NCBI GenBank assembly: GCA_973895155.1
Contig: OZ316894.1
Span: 1,736,001-1,800,000, forward strand
DNA length: 64,000 nucleotides
Direction: 5' to 3'
DNA from: Marsupella aquatica
Lineage: Eukaryota; Marchantiophyta
This document shows, piece by piece, positions 36,326-46,262 of the stretch. A program made the position numbers and the translations under genes. Positions within the stretch are counted from its first letter, which is position 1. Each line of letters starts with the position of its first letter. The notes beneath the pieces were generated by a model that was given only the letters and a program-made list of their open reading frames with translations, had not been told where the DNA came from and made no database searches.

Positions 36326-39300
36326 ATGAGTACAGAGGATGACCCACGTCATCATCCCTCACACCAGCGGAAGCGCCCTTCTCAACGTGGTGGCCCTCCG
36401 AGAAAAAAGTACCCTAGTGATGACATAGACTATAAAAGGGTTCGGAGACCGAATGCAAGGCCTGCAATCTGAGTCCCTCTTCACTTGTGGAATGAATGGG
36501 AGGAATTGAGAGTCTTACTTGGTGATGAACATACTACGCACTCAACTGTCATTCAGTGGTTGTTTCATGAAGTGCGAGACAAGGTTGAGCATTTGAGGAG
36601 ATGGCAAGTAGCGCAAGACGCTAGAATGCTACAAGATGACCTTGCATCAGCAACCGACATTGGAGCTTCGTCGAGTTTTATGAATCCTAGCAGCAATCAG
36701 GGCTAGCTTACAAATTTACATGATGTATGTTTGTAAATAATTATGTTATCTCTTCTACATTATTTTTGTATTTATTCAACATAAAAAGAAATTTATTTCT
36801 ATGTGTTACATAATTTTTTCTTTGTTTTGCTTGTGTTGTCTTGGGATAATTTTTTCTTTAGGGTTGTTGATGTGGACTTTTGCAAGTCCTATTTTCCAAA
36901 ACCATAACCAGTCCATAATGTTGTTACATCTTTGGTTATTTTTTATAGAGTCAACAGTCTGTAACAAGTGATGCACTGACGGAAGAGCAAGAGGAATTGC
37001 AGGAGCATATTGTTGAGCAATACCCATCAGATGCAAAGGATGAAGCCATGTTTCGAGATGAAGACACAACGGTTCTTCATGCTTTAGGAGCTCCTATACA
37101 CGAGGAGGTTGTTGAGGAGGTGCAACAGTTTACATTCCATACACATTAAGTTTTTCCAACCATACTCTGTTTTTACACATGTGACACTTTGTGTCTTATT
37201 TGCATTCCTTTTAATAATATAAATATTTGTATTGAATTAGGAGGTGGTAAACTTGGATTCCCAATCACCGGAATGATCTGCCTCGCAACCATCCTTAGTC
37301 CCAAACTTGCAATCAGAACCAGCTACCTTTGACCCACCCGTTACACGTAGGTCTCCACCTCGTCGACCGGCTACAGTAGCATTTTTTGAACGACAATTAG
37401 TTCATACTTTTGTTCAGAGACTACTTCCTACGTGTCATATACCTGGATGTGCATTGACTCCTACAGTGGAGCGTATTGGTGAGTTGCAACAAGTTTGGTC
37501 TATTAGGATCAGTTGTGGGCAACATGGACATGGGTGGACATTTGTCACTGGTGAGAATGAGTCTGGAAGGAATTCCCCATTGATTACTCCTATGTTGTAT
37601 CATTCCACTCTATGTGTTGGTCTTACATTTACAGCTCTAGCCGCATTGACATCGCATTTAGGTTTGCATGTTCCTTCTGCAACCCATTGGCATGATTTTC
37701 AAAGTGAAAGACGACGACCTCAAGTAGGATGGATAGATGCTGTAAAGCAGCAATGGGAGGTAAACAAAAGCAAGGTGTGGGAGGATGTAAAAACCCGACT
37801 TGAGCAGCAACGTGCAGTACATGAAGGTTTTCAAATTAAACTACTAATTTAAGTTATTATATGTATAACCTAGTTGAGTTTTTTAAGTTTTGTACCGCAA
37901 AATCGTGTTTTTTATCGTCATTACAAAGGTTTTGATCAAACATGAAAGACATGTATGCATTATACTATGATTGAATGATTTTTGAGAATAACTTTTTCCA
38001 AGCATAATATATTCTTGGTTTTCTTGCAGATCCTGGGCTAGTTGTGTATCTAGATTGTCGTTGGGATTCTTCTCGAAGTGGGTATCATGGTACTTCCTCT
38101 ATCATTGATAGTTACGATAATAGGGTTCTTGAGATGACCATTGTGAGCAGAAGGGAAGAGAATAATTCTTGGTACATGGAGGAAATAGGAGCAAGAAGGG
38201 TACTAGATACTCTTACGGACGCAGGAGTGGTCATTACAGAGGTTATCCATGATGATAAAAGTACCATTGATAGAATTATTGAGGACATGGGATTTACAAA
38301 CCAGAAGGATTTATGGCACAAGGCAAAAAATCTGGTAAGGAAATTTGTGGACAAGTTGTCAAGTGTCACATTTACCCTTACCATTGACATAGACACTGTG
38401 ACATCTCGTTCTAATTTGCAAGCCGTTACAATTAAAAAACTGAAAGACTAGTTGAAGAATCGGGGTATTAGAGGCTACTCTAACCTGAGGAAGGAGGAGT
38501 TAGTCCATCGAGTTGCTGATTTGCTTGGGTTGCCTGAGGGGGACCTTGTACATATTGCTACGCGTGGTCTCAAGTTTCCAGAGTTAACGGAGCACAATTT
38601 GGCAAGCAAATTTAAGACCTGGTTCTATGTGTGTTCCTGAACATGTAAAAACAGGTATGCCAATACTAAAGTCTTGCATATTTCTTGTAATGCTAGCTTC
38701 ATAAATATTTGGTACATGAAGTTCAATATGTACTTTGTTTATATTTATTTCTCACTACTTTGCAATGCAGGGGTGGAGATAGTGAATCCCTAGCTTTTGA
38801 GTTAGGAAATTGCGCAGATCATTGGGCTGGTGATCACGAAAGGTGCATGACACTATCTGATCGCCCTTGTCAGCATCTTGGAGAACCTAATGCATTACAG
38901 CTGGACTTGTACTATGAGAGAGGTAACTTATACACTTCACCATGAGTATTCATGAATTTTTAGAAAAAGTGTTATTTTGGATGTTGGATGATATAGTAAT
39001 TAGGATTTAACTAACCCTTTTTGTTGTTGGAAATGCAGGTGGGGAAACTCATAAGGCCATGAAAGCTTTTATGGCCAAGTACATAAGGCCAGAAAAAATG
39101 CGCTTTTATACCATGGCCCGTGAGAACTTCATGTCTGAAACATTTCATTCTGTAATGGGCAAGTATGCCATAAAGCGTATCCATTTTCCAGCTACTCATG
39201 ACGCACGTTTATGCTGTACTGCTATGGATTGGAATGAAAATATTAGGAGACATGTTTGGAAGGTTCGTGATCGTCGAGCAGTGAACACAGTTGTTTGCGA

Positions 39301-39385
39301 TAGACCCTCCCATTCACGAGTATTAGTGGATCGTACCACAAGTTGGAAGGAGCAGACAAGTGCACGTATCTATGGACTACCTTAG
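36326..39385 (+). pseudogene. Kolobok-like DDE transposase with SAP-like insertion, decayed
   Basis: Coding pieces: about 36326-36706, 36952-37120, 37242-37823, 38031-38650, 38770-38927 and 39039-39385, separated by introns with usable GT-AG sites. The joined protein has a Cys/His region (CHIPGCALTPTVERIG), then the first catalytic Asp in YLDCRWDSS, a second in VIHDDKSTID, a D-x-x-H motif (NQKDLWHKAKNL), CQHLG, and a Glu in MSETFHSVMGKYAIKR. This is the D-D-E layout with D(2)H motif known in animal Kolobok-type transposases. Between the D(2)H motif and the Glu sits a SAP-like helix pair (LKNRGIRGYSNLRKEELVHR). The frame is interrupted by TGA 36470-36472, TGA 37274-37276, TAG 38449-38451 and a probable one-base shift near 38630. 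All catalytic residues remain. Terminal inverted repeats were not identified. Superfamily naming is from memory of motif patterns and should be treated as probable. Confidence 0.72.
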
Positions 39386-40731
39386 ACCTAAACCAACATT
39401 CATCAGGTAATTATTTTTTGCCCTCAAAGTCACATTTATTTTTGTTCAGACACATTGCATTGAGGATGGATGTGACCAAATACCCTATTCTTAAATTATG
39501 TTCACAATTAGTCTAATTGTTCTATGAATTGATTGCATAATGTTATCATTGCAGAGGGTTGTTTCTTTGAAGAGATCAAGCTACGACCTATGAGCATTTT
39601 ACTTCCATATATTATAGAGCGGGTTATAGAGGCACTTTGGTATTTTAAGTGTTGAGGATGTAAAACATTATATACATTATTTATTATTGATTTATTTTCT
39701 TGTGTCATGTATGAGTTACAATACATTGGTGCAACTTTTGTCTCATTCTCTAAAATGTTTTTTATGTTTTGTAGAATTGGTTTGTTATTTGATTATAATC
39801 ATTTTGGACCTAGATATTGTGTTTAGTATAACCAGGGTACTGTATATAAAGTATTAATTTGTGACCCTGCAATTTGGTAAACCATCAACCCATACACAAA
39901 ATTGAACATTTGATAACGTGACACAAATCTTCTATGGAGAAATGAAACACAATGTCATATCAAAATAACACAAACTATGTATGCTTATTATCCTAGTTTG
40001 GAAAACCAACATTTTTTTTGGAGAAGACTTCTATTTTGGTAAAAGGGGGTGTACTGCCAAACTGAAATGGATGATAAAATTTTATAGAAAACATTTATAA
40101 AAGAATACCCACAACATAGATACAATCCACAATTGAAAATAAAATAACTCCCAAGGCCCCGGTTTGAATCCCTTTTGTTGCCCACCCAACACGAGTTCAA
40201 ACACATATTACATCTCAATATAAACCCAACTCCTAAATATGAAAAACAAAGTATTGACCATGCATGCTACTCGCCAAGTCTCTTCTGGGTGGCATGTATG
40301 GCAGACGAGATGGCAGATGTAAGATTCTCTGGAAAGGTCGTAATTTTCAAGAAGTTGGCAGTTGCTGCCAATTTCTCATAAACAACATCCCGTTGACACT
40401 TCCCCGTTACTAGACATGCTCTGTTTAGAACAACAAGTGACCAATCTTACGCATACATGGCCTTTGGTTCTTACTTGACCCATACATGGGGCATAGTTTA
40501 GGGTGGCTCATAGTTGGCCCATACCGTGCCCATACTTTTGACATGGAAAAGGAAAAATGCTTATTATATTTAGGGACCAGAAGAGGTGAGTGAATTTTTT
40601 TATCACATGTATGACCAAATTACTCCCAAGGGGATTTGAACCCCTTGTGCTGCCGACCAGCGAGAGTTCCATCCCAAGTAAGGGATTTTATTTAGATTAT
40701 AAGAATGCAAAGGACATTACAAGATAAAATA
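39386..40731. other. AT-rich segment between transposase and convergent frame
   Basis: No gene is seen. 40141-40200 and 40621-40680 both contain tRNA box-B-like words on the minus strand (ggggttcaaatcccc in the second) and may be SINE ends. 36707-36951 and other gaps upstream are taken as introns of the transposase. Confidence 0.35.
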
Positions 40732-41130
40732 CTAATATGGGCGAAATCCTACAAATTCCTCATGTGGGTCATGCCATGTTGCTTTGATGACTGCTTCCAC
40801 TGCATCTGGGAACTTTGTTCGCTCCGCATAACCACATACCCAAGCCAAGTGTGTGTACACTTGGTAACGTTTCTGCTTGTTCACATTGTCCACATAACTA
40901 TATGCAGCACAAATCAAAATTTGGTCCAAAGGTACAACAGGATTGAGGGCATCGTGACATTCTGTGACCACACGACAAAACTCAGGGAAATCAGATCGGA
41001 TCTCGTCTAAGGTTGTCCTCCGTTGGATGGAAGGAGCCTCTTGTGTTGCTTGGGCATCTTGCCAAAGCAGCATGAAGGACCCATCATCGCACTCACTCAA
41101 TCTAACCTTGGTCCTTTGCCTGCTAGCCAT
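40732..41130 (-). CDS. Unrecognised 132-residue protein next to transposon
   Basis: It starts at ATG 41130 (MASRQRTKVRLSECDDG) and ends at 40732 (EEFVGFRPY). The composition is protein-like and mixed, with no low-complexity region, signal peptide or membrane segment. I do not recognise a family. The frame stays open above the ATG to a CAG acceptor near 41149, and a further coding-looking piece lies at about 41225-41400 (IVALVMACSHHVKKDWHYW), so it may be the last exon of a longer minus-strand gene. It converges on the transposase and could be a second transposon product, but nothing in the sequence proves this. Confidence 0.35.
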   Translation of the reverse strand: MASRQRTKVRLSECDDGSFMLLWQDAQATQEAPSIQRRTTLDEIRSDFPEFCRVVTECHDALNPVVPLDQILICAAYSYVDNVNKQKRYQVYTHLAWVCGYAERTKFPDAVEAVIKATWHDPHEEFVGFRPY

Positions 41131-41399
41131 TGTTTGGGACTGCCATAAGAAACATACATGTTAGTCAAAGCCAATGAGTGGAATGGCATAAGAACACTGG
41201 AGAGTGAAAACAAATACCTCAAAACATCAACTCTTATGTCGGTTGCCAACTATCCTCAATTGTTGTGAAGGCTTCATAAAAGAAACTGTCCAATAATGCC
41301 AATCTTTTTTGACATGATGACTGCAAGCCATGACCAAAGCGACGATCCTGGTTCCATCTTCATCCATTTGCAAGTAAACAAGTCTGACAAAAGCAAAGA

Positions 41400-43365
41400 A
41401 CTATGAAGAAAGTAACATTTGAATTGGAATAGGTCACAATGATACTCTCAATACTAGAACTCAAAGTGCATTATGATAAATGGAGACCAGTGCAGGGAGT
41501 GACTTGGGTGAAGAACCTGAAATATTCGTGGCGGATATGGGCAGACTGTCCTTCCTCCTCCTCCCTTCTCTAGCTCGACGTCAGTACTTGAAAGTAAACA
41601 CCTTTGGAGAAATCAGTATGATCCATGTGAGAATGATATCCAGCAAAAACGGCTCGGCATCCAACATACTGTCTACAAGGTCAATTTGTGGCACACTAAT
41701 AGACTCCCAGACTAATGACACCCGTAGATGGAGTCGCGTAGATACTGGAAGAAGCCTTTGACCTTCGTAAGATAAACTAGATGAAGCCTTCGACCTTTTA
41801 TGAAGGTTCAACATTGTTATAAAGACAAAGGAATCAGAGGATCATGACAAAGGAATCAAGGAATCAATCATTGACGTCAAAGCTGCCTTCGACCTTCATA
41901 AGGGATAGTAGATAAAGCCTTTGATCTTCTCATGAAGTTTCGACAATCGTTATCGACACAAAGGAATCAGGGAATCAATGAAGAGTTTGCGATCGAGTCA
42001 ACTAAGGTTTCTGGCTTCCTACCTCGTCTGCCTGGATCGCTCGATCCAGGACGCGGCCGCAAATGGATCAGTTCTTGAAGGAGGTAGAAGTCGATCACTC
42101 ACTCACTCATCAACAACTAAGCCGTGACGAAGGCAGTCTTATCACTAGGATTTCCACCTTCGTGCAGATTTATTGAGCAGCTTCTGGCCATGATCTGCAC
42201 TGCAAATAATTAGAGTTCAAACTTCACGGTCGGAAGAACTGCCTGATTCTATGATGCGTTCACGATGTGGTCTTACGGGACCTGCAGCTTCCTAATGATT
42301 AGAGCCCATACGAGAGCCCATACTCCACGGTCGTGAGAATCTCCTAGCCTGACTCCTTATGAGTTCACGACCTGCTCTTACCGAATTGCAGCTCTTACCG
42401 ATGTGCAGCATGAAGGACCTGCTCTTACGGAATTGCAACGTGAAGTGGTCAGAAACCCGGAAAAGCTGTTTAGTATTCTCGATCAACTGGCTAGAGCATT
42501 CGCTGGCTCCGTGTACGCGAGCGTGTATGCAATGGTCGTCCTATTCTGAAGGTCTTCTATAACACAGGATTTGAATCTACACAACATTTGACGTTCTGTG
42601 TCCTTATATAGAATGCATCATTTTCCAAACCTCTCGTTGTAGCTCGATGAGAGAGTGGTATCACTCGCACAGTACAAAATCGTCACCGACTACTGAAAGA
42701 GGTCCTTTCAACAATTATACTGCGAGTGACCATGATTCTGCCCAACATCGATCGAGAGAAAAACATGACAAATAGAAAAAGTTGGAAATGTCTGGGGATC
42801 AGATATGGACTACCGCCTCTTACCCTGACTCAATTGAGGACTCAAAGGACGATCGAGGCAGACTACAGATTGGAGGCGACACATACCACGATCACTCAGC
42901 CAGATTAGAAACGATCACAACAGCTCCACAAAAATTTTGCCAATGAAATTCTGGCCGAAGTAAGTGACTCTATGGAAACACGCTGAATGTAAAACAGAGG
43001 TGAGACAATGCTTCAATCTGCTTCAAATTGAGTCTGGTTCAAATTGGATGAAAACTGCGAAGTACAAAAATTGTGTAAGTGAAGGAACGCTGATTGCTGA
43101 TTGCTGTCGGTGGAACTTGCAATTCAGCAGGCGTGGAAGGATGGAGAGAGATGGGGCACGCACACATAGGCGTTGAAGGACGGAGAGAGATGGGCTGAAG
43201 TCGTCACTTGCAAAAGAAAATGTCTGCCTTTCACTCACCCTGCGTCAGAGAGGAATGCGGAAAAGTTGCCGGGCCGAAGGACTGTTCACCCGGGATCACT
43301 GTGCATCCGGGCAGCAAAGAATGACTAGGCGGGCAGACCAAGGGCCCTTTTATAGTGGCACCTGT
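41400..43365. repeat. Low-copy intergenic DNA with a diverged triplicate
   Basis: 41750-41990 carries three diverged copies of a unit of about 90 bp with cttcgacctt, catgaag and gacaaaggaatcagg. 42240-42440 repeats agcccatac and ttaccgaattgcag words. 43135-43195 repeats ggagagagatggg. No gene is supported. Confidence 0.45.
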
Positions 43366-43369
43366 GGTT

Positions 43370-44400
43370 TAAGAACAAAAGATGTCGTGTCGGCCAAGAT
43401 GCCAGTGATAACAAAAGATATCGTGTCGGCCAAGAGATCGTTGAGAACAAAAGATGTCGTGTCGGCCAAGAGGTCATTGAGAAGGAAGATGTCGTGTCGC
43501 CCGAGATGTTGTTGAGAACAAAAGATCGGGCAAAAGATGTCATGTTGGCCAAGATGTCGGTGAGAACAAAAGATATTGTGTCGGCCAAGAAGTTGTTGAG
43601 AAGAAAAGATATCATGAAGAAATACCCATGCGTTGCACAAAAATTGTCGTGAAGAAAAAATATGTTGTGTCCCCCAAGATGTTGTTAAGCAAAAAAGATG
43701 TCCTGTCACTCAAGATGTTATTAAGAAAAAAGATGTTGTGTCATCTATGATGTCATTCAGAAAAACAGATGTTGTGTCGCCCAAGATGTTATTATTTAAG
43801 AAAAAAGATGTGGTGTTGCCCAAGATGTTCCTAAGAAAAATAATGTCGTGTTGCCCAAGATGTTGTGAATAAAACCCATGCGTTGCACAAAAGATGTTAA
43901 GAAAAAAGAAATTGTGTTGCCAAAGATGTTGTTATGTAAAAGATATTGTTATATAAAAGATGTCGCAAAGTAAAAAGATGACATTAAAAAAAAGTCGTGG
44001 ACTAAACAGATGTTGTTCAGAAAAAAAAAGTCGTGTCACCAAAGATGTCATGAAGTAAAAAGATATTGTCAAGCAAAAAGATGTCGTTATATGTGAAAGA
44101 TATTGTCAAGTAAAACGATGTAGGGGCGCCAAAGATGTTGTTATGTCAAAGATATTGTCAAGTTCAAAGAAATCGTGTTGCCAAAGGTGTTGTGAAGTAA
44201 AAAATACGTCATCAAGTAAAAGATGTCATCAAGTAAAAAGTTGTCGTGATGCCAATAATGTCGTTATGTCCAAGATTGATGTGGTCAAGTATAAAGATGT
44301 TGTTATAATGTCAAAGATGTCGTCAAATAAAACTATGTCTTGACTCCAAAGCTGTCGTCAAGTAAAAAAATGTCGTTAGTCATAGATGTTGTGAAGTAAA
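43370..44400. repeat. About 36-bp repeat family, locus C (longest)
   Basis: More than twenty diverged units with gatgtcgtgtcggccaag and gttgagaa run from 43377 and degrade towards 44400 (caaagatgttgttatgt types). Introducers aatacccatgcgttgcacaa (43621) and aaacccatgcgttgcacaa (43873) split the array into subarrays. Open frames through it are not genes. Confidence 0.85.
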
Positions 44401-44417
44401 ACATGTTGTTGCATTAA

Positions 44418-44837
44418 ATGGCGTTAAGGAAAAGATGTGCAGAAAATGTCAATAAATTTTATGTTCTTGCTCAAAAGCTGGCTCTTAGAATTAAGGCAAG
44501 CGATGGAGAATGCAAGTGCTGCTGTGGGCAGATTGAGTCATTGCCACACCTGTTTTTCAGCTGTGGTTTTGCTGCGCGGTGCTGGCAGCTATATCAGGCG
44601 GTACTTGGGGACCTCCGCTCGCCCTGTGATGCAGGGCTGATGGCCATTGTAGACTACTCGCTGGGGAAGAGTTTGGTGCACTCCATAAAGATGTTTGTGC
44701 TGTACCAGATGCTGTGGCTACTGTGGACAGCTCGCAATGTGCATATGTTTCAACCTGGTGGCCATCATACATTTGATTTTGGACTGGTTCTCTCAGAGAT
44801 GGCTGTGCACTTGTACGCTGTCAGTCGTTGGCTTTAG
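44418..44837 (+). mobile_element. Non-LTR retrotransposon fragment, zinc-binding (zf-RVT) region
   Basis: The frame encodes CKCCCGQIESLPHLFFSCGF followed by ARCWQLYQAVLGD, the Cys/His pattern and following aromatic residues typical of the zinc-binding domain downstream of LINE reverse transcriptases. Then comes MLWLLWTARNVHMF, also typical. It ends at TAG 44835-44837. No reverse transcriptase core precedes it: the fragment directly abuts the array of about 36-bp repeats, so it is a truncated relic. Confidence 0.65.
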
Positions 44838-45157
44838 GTTGGCAAGAACACTCTCGGCTTACTCAAGCCAAGGAGTGGAGTGATGTAAATTGCAAGAAAT
44901 GGTTTAGGTCGGATCAGAGGGGATATGTCACGGGTATTGCTTGATATAATGCCATGAAAAATGAGGGCGGTAGCCTAAGTTTTGAGGGCATTATACTCAT
45001 AATGCCAATAACTAGGACATTAATGTGTGTAAAACTTGAGTGATTTTTAGGTAACAAACAAGAAAAAGTGAACCTCTGAATAGAAGATCCAAGCATGAAT
45101 TGGCCAAAGGCATGAAAGAAGTTAAAAACAAATATTGTAATTTGGATCTTGACTTGT

Positions 45158-45239
45158 AATTTAGTCAAGATCTCAAGATGATATTTTGTTAGTATCATCA
45201 TATAAGATTTGGATATCATCTTGAGATCTTGACTAAATT
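45158..45239. repeat. Perfect 27-bp inverted repeat, 28-nt spacer
   Basis: The arms 45158-45184 and 45213-45239 are exact reverse complements (starting aatttagtcaagatctcaag and its mirror). The loop is AT-rich. The transcript of either strand would form a 27-bp hairpin. Nothing coding adjoins it. Confidence 0.92.
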
Positions 45240-45727
45240 TAAATTAGTTTTTTGTATGGTAAAACTATATTTAATTTTTACTTTTACTATATTTATGGTG
45301 TTTTGTATAATCCACTCCTAACAAAAAGGGGTGCATTATTGAGAATTAATGCACTCAAATATACAAAGAGAAAAGTCACGAAAGTCTTTACGTGGATGGA
45401 AATGCATACTAAGAATGTGTGCCCCCAACAAGAGATCAGGTTCAAGGAGTAATGTGCAGAATTGCACTCTAACACTATTTAAGGCACAACATAAGCTGTA
45501 ACATGGATTGCCAGTTACAAGGCAATGGGGCGGGTTGCCGCATGGAAGAATACTCTGAAAGAGCTGGGTTGCCGGGTCACCTTGTCTTCGTAGTACTTCG
45601 TATGGGTTTCCTCCAACAGGAATTTTTTTTCCTGTAAGAGGGAAACTATTTTCTGTTGCTGGCACACTACAAATGATTAAGTGATTGGGTTATTATATTC
45701 ACTAGCCTTGACTACCCGTTCCTTGAA

Positions 45728-45900
45728 CGAAAAGAGATGAGAACCAAAAGGTAACTTGCACAAAAAACTATTCCTAGATGTTTTGGTTCATCTTTTACCC
45801 TGTGTTTTGAGGTTTCATGGAAAGAGATGAGAACCAAAAGATAACTTGCACAAAAAATTATTCCTAGATGTTCATCTTTTACTCTGTGTTTTGAGAGTTA
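45728..45900 (+). repeat. Tandem duplication of about 90 bp
   Basis: gagatgagaaccaaaag, ataacttgcacaaaaaa, tattcctagatgtt and the ctctgtgttttgag end appear twice in succession. It lies about 360 bp upstream of the RWD gene start codon. Confidence 0.8.
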
Positions 45901-46262
45901 GAGTAGAGTCACGGTCTAGAGGGTTCACTTTGGACCTAGTAGGCCTTTGCAGTAGCTTCCGTTAGGGAATTATTAGTAAGATTTCTTAAGAGTTTTAGTT
46001 TTTGGGGGTTGGAAGGCTGGTTTATTTGAGGATGGTCTTTGAAACAGAGACCCCATGCAACCCTTTCCCTGAATCGTCCCTCGAGCTGCTCTAGCTGGCA
46101 GCTCAATTTCATCTCTCTATCGTTACAATCTCAGCTCATCTCTGCCATGGTATGAAATTCCGAGCTACCAAAGATCTGCTGGGGCGAACCACCTGCTCGT
46201 GTCGTAATACCCACATCGTGAATCGACTCAGGAGCCACGAAATCAATTGATCTCCAGCTATC

